Shown: positions 11,927 to 22,553 of the stretch, piece after piece | Numbering within the stretch: position 1 is the first letter of the stretch | Layout: every line of letters starts with the position of its first letter | DNA from: Lepraria neglecta | Lineage: Eukaryota > Ascomycota > Lecanoromycetes > Lecanorales > Stereocaulaceae | Direction: 5' to 3' | Length of the DNA stretch: 64,000 nucleotides | Assembly: GCA_033220425.1 (NCBI GenBank) | Contig: CM065648.1 | Location: forward strand, 4,774,001-4,838,000 | The notes under the pieces: model-generated | Seen by the model: only the letters and a program-made list of their open reading frames with translations | Database searches by the model: none | What the model was told of the DNA's origin: nothing | Position numbers and translations under genes: made by a program

Positions 11927-14111
11927 ATGGCAGCAGTATCCTTATCACCTGCACCTTTCAGACTCGGAAACATGACAAGCAGACGAGTGCCGCTTAGCAA
12001 CGTCCCCAATGCTGCCAATTCGCCTTTTCGTGCTGTAGCCGCCGCTGCTTCGAAGCGCTCGAGAGATCAACTTGAGGCTCAAGAAGACCTCTCATACGAC
12101 TACCACCCACATCCTAAGAGACAGGCGTTAGAAGAGGCACGGACGAATCTACGAGTCTCACCGAGAAAACAGGCTCTGCAGTCTGCAGAAGGCCGACTCT
12201 TTAACAGACGAACGGCCAATGCCCCACCGACAGCCTTCGAACGGAAGCTGTTGGCAGCAAGAGGGGAAAGGTCCCAGCAACGGGTGGAAAGACAAGAAAA
12301 GGCATCCAATGAGGCTCTGGACACGGTCAGACAATGGCAGAAACACTACAAGAAGTCCTTTCCGGGATTTATCTTCTACTTTGAGAGCGTACCAGAGGAC
12401 GTTCGCGTGAGATGCTCAAGATGGGTTCGGTCACTTGGAGCAGTAAGTTCTCTATCAATGTTGCTACTCTAGCTTGGTGACTAACATATTGTTTGCTCAG
12501 AGAGAAGAAAAGTTCTTCTCCAAGGAAGTAACCCATGTTGTCACGTCACGTCCTATCCCTCTCGACAGCGAGTCTAGGGACGCAACCGACCTAGTCACGC
12601 CATCATCTACGTCTACAAGCTCACAGAGCACAGCACAGACTCGTACCATCAACCCATCTCTACTAGATCGACAGCACGAGTCATTCCAATCTAAGAGTAG
12701 ATTCACCTTTGAAGCGCCTGTCAGCAAGAGAGCTCAACTCAATGGCATTCATGATGTCGAGCCACGAAAAATGAACGCTAGCAATACAGACATATTGTAC
12801 AGGGCGAAGGAGATGGGCATGAAGACCTGGCATATGGAGAAGTTGCAACGAATAATGAACACTATGTCTAATATTCCAAATGATGCCCAAACACTGGCGG
12901 GAAACAATACGCGTTCCAGGACAGCCAATGCCGCAGGTAAAATGGATAAAGAAGCCGACTTGTCTCGTATGTTGCGAAACGAACGGCTCAATGGACCATC
13001 AGATCGCGATGCTACTATCGCTCTTAGTGAGCTGATACCGTTCAAAGGGAGTTGTCTCTATATTCGAGACATGGACGAAAGGTCGAAGCCAATCATGGTC
13101 CGGGACTACCCCAAACCTGGACCTAACGAGGTCGGAGAGTGGCCTCAGTTCCACAGTGTGAGTGTCGGAAAGTGCCCCTTTGTTGAGGAGCCAGTCACCC
13201 GCGCAGAACTTGTAGCTCGGGAAGAAGCACGGCGTGCAAAGGAAAGGGCAGCATCTCGAGAAGCTCCTCGCACTCGTGCTGCAACGATCAGAGAAGATGC
13301 GGAGGCCGAGTCCGCAAGAAGCGTTCCGCAGAGACGGCCATTAGAAGAGATCAAGGACGCAGGCAACGCTCCAGCGCCTCCATCAGCGGCGATGCCTATT
13401 CCGGCGTTTTGTCCGCCGCCGCCAGCGACTACTGCAAGGCCAGGAAGTCCATCGAAGGCAGCCAGGGACGCCGTAATTCCCCCGCGCCCAAAGCTGTTTG
13501 GAGGCGAGCCTGCTGCGTCCGGCATGCAACCGTCTAACATTACCTCTGCAATCCGTTCCCAGATGATCTCCTCAACGGCAGCACAGCCTGGTGCTAAGGC
13601 TGGGACCAGCAAAGAAGTTCATGGTTTGAAAAGAAAGGTGCTGGAGAAGAACAGTGGCCCAGCCTTGATTAACATCCACACAAGGCAGAAATCCATTGAT
13701 CCAGCCGGCAACGGTAGAGCTGAACGCAATATTCCGGCTGCCAGGCAGACTAGAAGACAGGCCCAGGAGACATTAATTCACATCGACGAAGAATCGACTC
13801 AATCCGAGGAGGAAGAGGATGTATGGATAGCTGAAGATGTACGCAGTAAAAGGCAGCAGGTAAGGAAGGTGTTGGAGAAGAAGGACCCGAAGCCTGGTTA
13901 CTGTGAGAATTGCCGAGAGAAGTACGACGATTTTGACGATGTGAGTCTCCTGTGTTTCTTGATACCATACACATCTAATTGTATCGCTTAGCACATCGTT
14001 GGTCGTAAGCATCGCAAATTCGCCCTCACCCCGGAGAACTGGAAAGACCTCGACCAGCTTCTATCTCAACTGGGACGGCGACTGAAGGAACCAGACTCCG
14101 ATGGTTTCTGA
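11927..14111 (+). CDS. Dbf4/NimO/Dfp1-like regulatory subunit of the Cdc7 kinase (DDK)
   Basis: Activator of the Cdc7 kinase that licenses replication origins. Three exons (11927-12442, 12501-13940, 13992-14111) give 691 residues. The N-terminal PLSNVPNAANSPFR segment is typical of fungal homologs. A BRCT-like region spans intron 1 (FPGFIFYFESVPEDVR, then EVTHVVTSRPIP). A motif-M-like stretch (KPIMVRDYP) is in the middle. The C-terminus is the DBF zinc finger, Cys-X2-Cys (YCENCREKY) followed by His and His in HIVGRKHRKFA, with the last intron inside the finger. MTSRRVPLSN at 11972 is an alternative start. All diagnostic parts are present. Nuclear location is inferred from the family. Confidence 0.9.
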
Positions 14112-14555
14112 TTACATACGCATGAACGCTTTTCCATACTCAGCATATGTCGACTACATGGACATCTCGAATGGGCCTTGGACTTTCGTTGCATCTCTCA
14201 TTCCTTTCCTGCGACTTGGCCTCTTGTACAGTCGCATGTCATCAAGAAAGCGTGGCTTCCTTTGCTTACAATACCATTCTGCATTGCGATGTCCATAGCA
14301 TCTGCATCCACGGCGAGCGAGCCTTTCTGTATATACTTGACATGCATCTACATGGCGTCTTTCTTTTTGGCATGTAGCCGGTCTCTTTACTTGGAGCAGA
14401 GGAGATAAAGCTAAGAAGATGAGTCAATTGATCACTGGTCCAAATGATGCTGTTTCAACGTTCTGTTGTCCTTCTGAATGATTTTAATGAGGGCAAGTCC
14501 GGATCCACTTGCTGCTTCATCGAGTCACCAGGTAATTCATGATCCTAACATACAT
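14112..14555. other. 3' flank of Dbf4-like gene
   Basis: Short overlapping plus frames only; nothing recognisable. Confidence 0.4.
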
Positions 14556-14559
14556 CCGT

Positions 14560-15095
14560 AGCTTTTGCCCGAGTAACCTACCTATTAACGGAGTTCCATA
14601 CTCACGCCTTCCTTCGCAATCCACTTCTTATGGTACATGATAACAGCCGCAAAGCTGCTCGAACCCAAATCACTCTGCTTATCAACGGACTTCCAAGCGC
14701 CTGATTCCTCAATCGTGAATTCAGCACCATATCCACCCAGTCTCCACCTTCACGATAACCACACTACACGATTCAATCAGCCGGGATACTTAAACCAAAT
14801 ATCTCAAAACACTCACCATCACAACTTTACCAAGCCTACCAATAAACATGTCATACATGGAGGAACTGGGTGCCTCACGGCTGTAGAACTCGAACTTCCG
14901 CGTAAATTTGTTGTCGAGGAAAGAATCCAGCGCTTCGGGCTTCCATTAAATAGAAGAGTAGCGATGCCGTCGGTAGTCTGATCAGTGGTCTCGTCAAAGG
15001 TCACAGAGTCGATGAGGTGAGGGTGGCCGGTTGGGGCAGTGGGGAGACGCTTGGGACATGAGTTGAGATATTGAAGTGGACATTTGTTATCTTTA
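14560..15095 (-). pseudogene. Decayed reading frame, family not recognised
   Basis: On minus, codons from about 15065 to 14950 read KRLPTAPTGHPHLIDSVTF and on to GIATLLFNG. The frame then shifts by one base near 14943, continues as KPEALDSFLDNKF and MYDMFIGRLGKVVM, and meets a GTGAGT donor near 14818. A further coding-like block (GYGAEFTIEESGAWKSVD, then SSSFAAVIMYHKKW) lies at about 14560-14735, ending at another GTGAG, but I find no splice pair that joins it in frame. This looks like a small, possibly NTF2-like protein gene that has lost its frame, or one with sequence errors. The family is not identified. Confidence 0.4.
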
Positions 15096-15250
15096 TCTCT
15101 TCGACGAGGTTGTAGTTTGTCTCTTGGCTCTCATGCGCACTACTTGCCAGATCATGTTGAGGGAAGGTGAGAAAGGCACTTGGAGCGGTGAGAGAGATGC
15201 TTGTGACACTCGAACGCGTTGCTCCATAAACGCGTCTTCGCGTTGTGATC

Positions 15251-16126
15251 TTAATTTTCTAAATCAACGATGTTGCTCGCCTCATTTCTTCTTCGTTTCT
15301 TGTTCTGTGCTTTAACCACGACCGAGTACGGGTCAATGCCCAGAGCTCTGAGCACACATGAGGCTATCGTCCTCGGATCATACTGGATCGCTGGGGAGGC
15401 CTTTGCTGGCTCCTCGGGTTTGACGTAGGATTTATCTGCTTTTTCAAGAAGAGCAGGACGTCGTTTCTTACTCGCTTTCGTTCGGGATGCAACGCCATGA
15501 ACGGAGCAGCTGTGTAGGTGTTTCCTGGAGTTGCCCACTTCATCGAATATGTGGACGACTTTTCCCTGGGAAACCATATCATCGAAATGATCGTCAAGAA
15601 TGCAGTCGCATTTGTCGTAAGGGTTCCGAATTGGTACGACAGTGCGGGGAGCCGTGTGGTTTCGCTTTTTTGAATGGGGTTTAGGCTTGTTGGCGATTGT
15701 GCGGTTGTGCTCAAGACGGGCATTCCTTTGGGCTAGCTTCCTATCATGCTTCCGCATCCTACCCATTTGCTCTGTGGCAGCATAATTGCAGTATTTGAAG
15801 TGGTATGATGGCTCATTCTCCCCATGGACCATACAAATAACTCTCTCGCGAGCGATCATATCATCAAAGCCCTCATCGGAATCGCACTTGCAATACTTGT
15901 AAGGATCGAAAGTAAGATCCACGATAGTGCTGGGTTCCTGGCGAGAAGAGCAGTAAGCGGAGCATTCTGGCAGATGGGATGTAGTTTCGCCGTTCTCGTG
16001 GTACACGCGCATGGGTTTCTCGTGACGGCCATCCTCGCCATTGTCGGAGTCGTCTGAGAGGTCGCAGGTGCATTTGCAGTAAGGGTCCCACACCGGTGAC
16101 ACATCTTGCCGTTGTCCTTTGGGCAT
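15251..16126 (-). CDS. Protein with three Cys/His repeats, probable metal binder
   Basis: Single exon, 291 residues, not recognised as a named family. Three similar units are visible. Unit 1, residues about 12-60: DPYCKCTCD, then RVYHENG and HLPECSAYC. Unit 2, about 72-112: DPYKYCKCD, DDMIARERV, VHGENE and HFKYCN. Unit 3, about 162-208: NPYDKCDC, DDMVSQGKV and HLHSCSVHG. The shared plan is PY-x2-Cys-x-Cys, an acidic stretch, a Val/His strand, then His-x2-3-Cys, which fits one zinc per unit. A basic region (KPHSKKRNH) separates units 2 and 3, and the C-terminus has KKRRRN, a likely nuclear signal. It is divergent from ATG12 with 205 bases between. Zinc binding and nuclear location are inferred. 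Confidence 0.72.
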   Translation of the reverse strand: MPKGQRQDVSPVWDPYCKCTCDLSDDSDNGEDGRHEKPMRVYHENGETTSHLPECSAYCSSRQEPSTIVDLTFDPYKYCKCDSDEGFDDMIARERVICMVHGENEPSYHFKYCNYAATEQMGRMRKHDRKLAQRNARLEHNRTIANKPKPHSKKRNHTAPRTVVPIRNPYDKCDCILDDHFDDMVSQGKVVHIFDEVGNSRKHLHSCSVHGVASRTKASKKRRPALLEKADKSYVKPEEPAKASPAIQYDPRTIASCVLRALGIDPYSVVVKAQNKKRRRNEASNIVDLEN

Positions 16127-16331
16127 GATGGTGGCTGTAAGACAGTTATGGAGAAGTCAATTGTTGCTAAGACTGAGCTGTTGAAGTCGTGTCGGAAACG
16201 CGTTGGAACATTTTTGGGCGCGACCGCCGGGTTCAGCCTAGTGAAAAAGGCCCGCCGCAGCCTGACCCAAGGCACTAAATGATCTACACTTCACAAAAAG
16301 ACTTTATCTTACGAAACCTGGATCTACGAAA

Positions 16332-16866
16332 ATGCCACCCTCACCATCCCCCTCCAACTCCCCACCCATCCCCGACGACCCCAACCCCGAAACCACCACC
16401 CTCCAACTCCCCCTCTCCGCCTCCCTCATCCTAACATCCCTCCCCCAAGACGCCCATACCGCACTCGCAAAAGCCAGCGCAGACAACATAGATGGCATAC
16501 CTCCCAAAGTAACAATACGATTCCAACCCGTGGGTTCGGCCCCGCAGTTGACGCAGCGGATATTTAAAGTCAGTTCGGCGAATAGGTTTGAGAGCGTGGT
16601 GGGGTTTTTAACGAAAAAGTTGGCGAAAGTGACTGGTGGTAGTAGGGAGGGGGCAGAGGGAGGAGGGGTGTTTTGTTATGTCAATAGTGTGTTTGCGCCG
16701 GGGTTGGATGAGGGAGTTGGGGGTTTATGGAGGGTGAGTAGAGTTCCATTTGGGATGGCTAGAGGAGACGTTTGATAGATCATGCTGATAAGGTGGAAAT
16801 TCATAGTGCTTCAAGACGGACGACCAGCTTATTGTTGCTTACTCGATGACGCCGGCTTTTGGATGA
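16332..16866 (+). CDS. ATG12: Autophagy ubiquitin-like modifier ATG12
   Basis: Ubiquitin-like protein conjugated to ATG5 by ATG7 and ATG10; the conjugate promotes ATG8 lipidation. Two exons (16332-16733, 16807-16866) make 153 residues. A disordered Pro/Ser-rich N-terminus of about 50 residues precedes the fold ([13 protein letters not shown], then [14 protein letters not shown] and [15 protein letters not shown]). The second exon encodes [19 protein letters not shown], ending at the conjugated C-terminal Gly. The first exon is very rich in CCC/CCA codons. Identity is secure from the C-terminal motif. Confidence 0.95.
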
Positions 16867-17201
16867 GCAGTCTATGTTGCAAGGAGACTTTAACCAGGCT
16901 CAAAGTGCTACTCGATATTAGGTACGACACGAGTCCTAGGAAGGAATGCCGGAGAGGCTGAACAGAATGCACATGGCAAGTAAATCTTATAGTGCATCGC
17001 TGCCGAGTCTATGCTCATCTATCTAGGTGCTTCATACATGTCGTTATATGAAAATAGAAAATCGTAATACAAATAAGAGAACATCTCTATGCCAAATGAG
17101 AAAGATATCTAGGAAACCGCTAAAACCCCTCTAAATAACGCAAACGGAAGTACAAACAGCCGACTTAGGGTATAACGGGAAAGACAGGGATCGGCGCGAT
17201 A
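16867..17201. other. Convergent 3' flanks of ATG12 and PanB
   Basis: AT-rich stretch around 17030-17110; likely holds both polyadenylation regions. No gene seen. Confidence 0.5.
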
Positions 17202-18329
17202 TCAGGCAGGTTTCGAGTTGATGAGATTGTCGAACTCATGCAACTCTTTTTCAGGCATTGGGTATGTGTGTTCAGGGGCTGGGTATGCCCGGCTCTTGAC
17301 TTCGGCTAGTCACATGTTAGCAAACAGAATGTCGTAAGAGGAATGACAACGTACTCTTATAGTTTGAGATTGCTCTCATACTCTCACTCCAAACGTCGCC
17401 ATATTGCTTGACGAATTTGGGAAGAAATCGGCCCGGTGGGAAGTTGCCGGACATGTCGACCTGAACCAAGACCTGCCCGGAGCAGCCGTTTCCAGCGCCG
17501 ATACCAATGGTTGGGATCCTCAGCTTCTTTGTGATAATGCCTGCTACCTCAGAAGGTACAGCTTCGAGGACGACCGCAAAGCAGCCCGCTTCTTGTACGG
17601 CCATAGCGTCTTCCAGGACTTTCAGAGCGCCGAGGGTGGTCTTGCCTTGAACCCTGAAGCCACCCAGGGTATTCTGACGCTGGGGTGTGAGGCCAACATG
17701 GCCGACGACTGGGATGCCTGCTCGGACGATACGTTCGATTGTGGGTGCCATCTCCATGCCGCCTTCGAGCTTGACGCCTTGGACGCGGCCTTCCTTGACT
17801 ACTCGGATTGCGGAATCGACGGCTTGTTCGGGAGAGATTTCATAGGAGCCCATAGGCAGATCACCGACCCAGATGTGATGTGAGCTTATGTTCGTTGTCA
17901 TGGCGGACTTAGCAGGACGTGACGACATACTGTGAAGGCTCCTTTAGTGGCATGTGCCACACTTCTGCAATGCAATATCATCTCTTCAAGCACCACTTCG
18001 CTTGTATCCTCCATGCCCAATGCAACCATAGCCAGACTGTCTCCAACCAGGATCATGTCCATGCCAGCAGCATCGGCGACATGGGCACTCGGGAAGTCAT
18101 GGGCGGTGATCATAGTAATGGGCTCTTGTTTCTTGTAGAGAGATTGTAGAGTATTGATCGTGGTCTTCTTCCTTGGATTGGCTGATGGCGTACCCAAGGG
18201 AGAGTGTGAGCTTTGTCGGGTCTGATATGTTGAGATTGCGACCGGGCGCACGACAAGCACTGGGAGAGGTCGACAGGAGGATTGTATGGCTTTCTGGAGA
18301 ATTTGTGGTCGCATGATGCGGTGAGCCAT
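17202..18329 (-). CDS. panB: 3-methyl-2-oxobutanoate hydroxymethyltransferase (PanB)
   Basis: Makes ketopantoate from 2-oxoisovalerate and methylene-tetrahydrofolate, the first committed step to pantothenate and CoA. The Arg-rich, acid-poor N-terminus fits mitochondrial import. Visible motifs: ITAHDFPSAHVADAAGMD, LVGDSLAMV (metal site), VGDLPMGSYE, VKLEGG, PVVGHVGLTPQ, VVLEAVP (catalytic Glu) and IGIGAGNGCSGQVLV. Three exons: 18329-17931, 17868-17355 and 17305-17202. Joined, they give 338 residues in frame, but the expected acceptor of intron 1 (17869-17930) reads CATCTGG rather than CATCTAG. The only AG in the normal distance range ends at 17885 and shifts the frame. The second intron is normal. 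The family is certain; whether this copy splices correctly is open. Confidence 0.9.
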
Positions 18330-19142
18330 TGCCTCAACCTGCTTCTTTCGGGGAAATTCGTGATGGTATTGATGGATCCGATAGAGGGTACGCTCCTGAT
18401 GATGATAGAATATCCATTGTTCCGACGTTGAGTGAGCAGTTTATTAATACAGAAGCCATGATGGTGAGTGCGTTGAAGATTTGATACTGGCGATAGAATT
18501 TCTTTGAAGCCCGGAGCTACGCCGGCTTTCCGGCGACTTCCCGCTTGCGGTTTAGCGTGGCGGCGATCAGGAACCAGTTCCGTTATGGCCTCGGCAGTCA
18601 CCAGAGTATCTCTGTTTCTGAGCGTGTAGCTTTGGTAGAGAGGACTGAGTAGCTGTAGAGACTGAGTGAGGTAGTTGTAGCAAAGTTGACGTATGGCACC
18701 TGCTTGAAGAATCCGGGGTTCAGGCACCTAGAGATGCGGACTGGGTCCAGATTACTGCCGCGATTGCCCGAATCTCATGACCACACCACCGGGTCCCCAA
18801 TGAATGTCCTTTGTCTTCTTGTCACTATCTCCTTTGCCGACTGTCCCTGCCTGATTGCGGATACAAGCACGTCAAGTAAATACCACGCCATCCGATAAAG
18901 AGAAAGAGTTCAACCCTGAAGCTTACGAAAGCTATCCGAGGTCGAACACATAAAGCAACCACTTTGCCAGCACGGAGAACAAGGCTTCCATTTCCGGTCA
19001 CACAAAGCCACAGACCCAGTCTTCCAGTAATCCTCCATCGCACATCATACGCAGTTCGGGCCAGCGGATTTCAGAATACCAATAAACAAGGAGACACAAG
19101 AATCGGAGGGCTGCCCGCGAACTTGGACGAACAGGCGGCAGG
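18330..19142. other. Divergent intergenic between PanB and UBC8-type genes
   Basis: About 810 bases with overlapping frames on both strands and no recognisable protein. Likely two promoters. Confidence 0.45.
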
Positions 19143-20202
19143 ATGAGTAGTCCGAAGAGGAGGATCGAGACGGATGTAAGTGGGACTACAAGAGATGGGT
19201 GAACATGAAGGAAAGACGGCATGCTAATATGGTGCTTCGGCTGTGCGTATAGGTCATGAAGTGAGTCATGTTCGTTCAAGGAAAATACAAAACTTTGTAC
19301 TGACGCTCGGTCGTAGGATGTATGCAACACCAGCCAATGGGATCATGTCTCACTTGACAGCTTTATATCCAATCTCAAGGGACTAACACGATGTTCAGGC
19401 TGATGAGCGATTATGAGGTGACGCTGGTCAACGACAACAGTGAGTGATGTGCAAGATCTCGGACCAGACAATGGACAAGCAATACTAATTCCATGATAGT
19501 GTATGTCTAAGCAGTCCTGGTCGAATAAAATGCGAGTTTGGAGGAGATCCGCTCACGTTTAGATACTTTTTAGGCAAGAATTCTACGTCCGATTCAAGGG
19601 GCCTGAAGAAAGTATGTCCGGAATTTGCGATTTGTTGACCTCGTTGGACCTAACTCATGGCTTTACTTGTTTAGCACCATTCAAGGGCGGACTTTGGAAA
19701 ATTCACGTCGAGTTGCCGGATCAGTACCCATACAAGAGTCCCAGCATCGGCTTCGTCAACCGCATCTTCCACCCAAACATTGATGAAATGTATGACTCGC
19801 TTGCATTCTAAACAAAGCACGTACTGATTAGCAAAGCTCCGGCTCGGTTTGTCTCGATGTCATCAACCAGACCTGGTCGCCAATGTTCGACATGATCAAC
19901 ATATTTGAGGTTTTCCTACCTCAGCTCCTGCGATATCCTAACCCAACGGATCCTTTGAACGGAGAAGCGGCTGCTCTGTTGATGCGGGACCCGAAGACTT
20001 ATGAGACTAAAGTCAAAGGTGCGATCATATTCAAAAGGCAGATCGGAGCATCTGGTTGACCATTGCAGAATACGTTTCGAAGTACGCTACCAAGGATGCA
20101 GCAGACGAAGCCGGTGACGAGGAAGATGAAGAGAGTGAGATGAGTTCAGTAGGCGGCTTTGGTTCTGACGATGAAGAACCGGCAGGGCAAATGGAGGTTT
20201 GA
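19143..20202 (+). CDS. ubc8: Ubiquitin-conjugating enzyme E2, UBC8/UBE2H type, nine exons including 3-base and 1-base exons
   Basis: E2 enzyme; in yeast Ubc8 serves the GID/CTLH ligase in turnover of gluconeogenic enzymes. Exons: 19143-19175, 19253-19260, 19317-19319, 19399-19439, 19500, 19574-19611, 19675-19789, 19837-20018 and 20069-20202. Together they make 555 bases, or 184 residues. Motifs: [54 protein letters not shown], catalytic Cys about 85 in SGSVCLDV, then [12 protein letters not shown] and an acidic tail. The 3-base exon GAT supplies the end of Lys and the start of the Met in KMLM. The 1-base exon T makes the middle of the Met in NMQEF. Each flanking intron has its own GT donor, AG acceptor and CTAAT/CTGAC-like branch site. 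Leaving out the single T breaks the frame. Confidence 0.9.
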
Positions 20203-20520
20203 ACTCTCATCACGCCCTGTCGCGAGTACATAATTTGTACATTGGTTGATGAGCATTGAATATCGATGGGCATTCTGGGTAGCGATATGGGAGTTAGGAA
20301 TTTTGGAGAAGGGACTAAATCCAGGCATGTAGCATTTGTGGGAGTATTTCTTTGTTCATATCACATGAGATCAATCGAATTGATGGTCAGTAATTAACCC
20401 ATTTCTATGCTTTCTATCCTGCCTCTATGATTACCGTCATCCCCATGCGTTTCCATCCTGCCTTTATTCAGTTTAGTTTGACTCTATGGTTTTTATGAAA
20501 CCCCGCCGAAGATTTAATGT
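20203..20520. other. Intergenic after UBC8-type gene
   Basis: Likely 3' UTR and the downstream flank of the decayed zinc-finger copy. Nothing else seen. Confidence 0.4.
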
Positions 20521-21230
20521 CTATGACGCATATATCACGTAAGACACATCCTCCATTACGTCCTCATCCTCAGAGGGAACGCTTCCGTCCTCATCGTCAT
20601 CGCTGAGATCAAGAAAGCCCTCTTCGTCAACCTCAGCTTCAAGCCCTTCGGTTTCAGAATCAATACTGTTTGCCGCTTCCTCGCTGTAATCTTCATCATG
20701 TCCCTATTCCTCTTCATTCCCTTCCTCTCCCGAGTTGGGTTCAGAATCCCCGGCCTTCGTCTCATCGTCGGACGAGGTGTAAGCAAGCATTACTGGTGTA
20801 TAAATCCTTTAGCATAAGCACCATGTCATGACTGTGTGTGGTACATTGTTACCTACAGAGGCTGTGCTCCGGACGTTCCTGCCATAACGCTCGTGTACAA
20901 GCGTGCTGGATCATTTGGCTTGGTCACATCGAATCTGGAGTTGAGCCAGTCACCGATCAGACAGCTCCCATTTTCAATGGAGGCTGCAAACTAGGCAACT
21001 CACACGTGAAGCCTCTGGAAATGCTTGCGCAAGTCGCCTGCGCTAGTGGCACTCGCCTGAGATAGAGGTATGTCAGCCAAACCTATGCTTCTAAGTGCTA
21101 CTGATATAGACTAATTACCCCGTAGACTTCGCATATTCGCATGCTAGGCGAAGACCTTGAGTGCTCCGTCAAGCGGCCATGAGCCGTACTGGCCGGCACG
21201 AAAACGATATGTTCTGGTATTCTCGTTATT
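20521..21230 (-). pseudogene. Decayed C2H2-like zinc-finger gene, copy A
   Basis: Read on minus, fragments align with copy B just upstream. A WPLDGALKV block lies near 21200, with an in-frame TAG soon after it and a possible donor. GDLRKHFQRLHV then a GTGAG donor lies near 21005-21040; VTKPNDPARLYTSVMAG near 20870-20930; and an acidic end (DSEPNSGEEGNEEE, TAG, GHDEDYSEE, then LDLSDDDEDG) reaches a TAG at 20521. The LRKH-x4-H spacing is that of the helix of a C2H2 finger. With two in-frame TAGs and no workable start, this copy is most likely dead. Its cellular role is unknown. Confidence 0.42.
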
Positions 21231-21320
21231 ATTAGGTAGAGTGATAAGGGAAGTAGAACGTACGTGTCAATACAAGCCTAGGAAATGCCTCCATCGATTG
21301 TGACTAGTTGGGTAGGGTTG

Positions 21321-21381
21321 ATTCAGTTGGGATCAATCCTGCACGCTTGAGATTCGGTTGGAACCAATCCTGCACGCTTGA
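21321..21381. repeat. Two-copy tandem repeat, about 30 bases each
   Basis: Two adjacent copies share AATCCTGCACGCTTGA and a similar left half (GTTGGGATC / GTTGGAACC). They lie between the two decayed zinc-finger copies. Confidence 0.7.
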
Positions 21382-21616
21382 AGAAGGTGCAAAATATGAA
21401 GAAGTTTTTGGAATGGCGAACTTTATATAGTCGAAGATGTGTAGAGTGCAGCCACTTTTGCCACCATTTCGACACCCTGGGCCAGAGTTCGATATAATCC
21501 TGTCGCTAATAATATATTTTCGCTCATTTTACATAGGTTTTCTTATGTTTAAGCTCTGTCTTACGGTCCTTGTTTCGATTTTCGGTCTCTCGCAACTAGT
21601 ACAGCTGGGGTAAACC

Positions 21617-22553
21617 CTAGCCTTTCCTCTTGACTAGAGAATCGGATCTTTCCCCTTCCACGTCTTCACCATTGGTGACCAAGGGCTCCCCCTCGCTCTC
21701 GGTATCAAATCCATTGAAGTCTGTTTCCTCCGCTTTCGTTCTCATGTTGAGCAGTTTCGGCGCCTTCCGTGTCGTTTGCAGTTGCCATCCCTGCGGATGC
21801 TCCTCGTTCTTCTACAGACTCAGAGCTCTCTGAGGTGTTACTTTCCACTAAATTCACCTTTCTGTAAGTTCCATGATGAGCACGTGTCACCTGCATCGAT
21901 TGAATACGTTTTATCACTTACACTCCGGGTTTACCCCCTTTGCCTGGAGTGACTCCAGTGTAAAAGCGATTTGGGTCATTTGGCTTAAGCGGATCAGGCC
22001 TGAGCATGGTCAGCACGAAAAATGGTGTTTTACCCGAGATAACGGTCTTTGCTTGGTTCACTCACACATGTTGCTTGATGACATGTTTTCTAAGATTTCC
22101 GGAAACTGTTTGAGTGCTCTATAGACTTTATCAGCGCAGAGTCCAAATAACTACTTAGTTACTGATGATTAATTAGTTATCTGACTCTCACCACATAGTT
22201 CACAAGTCTTCATACAACTTTCGATAGTAAGCTGGCCAGATATTGGCCATGCTTTGTGAGGGTTACAGCGGCAGGATTTAGGAGTGTTTACCAAAACTTT
22301 TGTCAATGCACTTGGAGTCGCATGCGCGATATGCCCCACGACGAGCCATAATGATTCAAACAGAAATTTTAGAGATTGAGAGAGAAGGAGGTATGTAGGG
22401 GGTACTTATACGCTGCTGTGACAAGAGTCCTGCCTCTAAGTCCTGCTTAGTTATCGGTAGCTCACGCCAAGACCGTTGGTTACCCGCGTGACGTTGGCCT
22501 TGTTTACGGAGATCCTTTCTCCATCCCAGCTGTAAGTGACAAAATCGGCACAA
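21617..22553 (-). pseudogene. Decayed C2H2-like zinc-finger gene, copy B
   Basis: Paralog of copy A in the same orientation. Visible on minus: MCRFCHLQLGW from 22553; a frame with CRCNPHKAWPISGQL and KTCELCG ending at a GTGAG donor near 22190; SGNLRKHVIKQHV near 22070-22110; PDPLKPNDPNRFYTGVTPG near 21935-22000; and a Glu/Ser-rich tail ending at TAG 21617-21619. The tail needs a frame change near 21745. MARRGAYRACDSKC at 22349 is an alternative N-terminus in another frame. The two copies share the block order WP-x2-G, LRKH and PNDP-R-YT, so they arose by tandem duplication. An active gene with odd introns cannot be excluded. Confidence 0.42.

Noticed and set aside
12100-12324. Minus frames inside the Dbf4-like gene
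   Set aside because: Opposite-strand shadows of a well-supported gene; GC-rich codons keep them open.
18110-18727. 205-codon minus frame overlapping PanB start
   Set aside because: Shares bases with the PanB first exon in another frame, has no motif and no plausible splice partner.
20556-20786. Basic 76-codon minus frame
   Set aside because: Frame-shifted shadow of the acidic tail of zinc-finger copy A.
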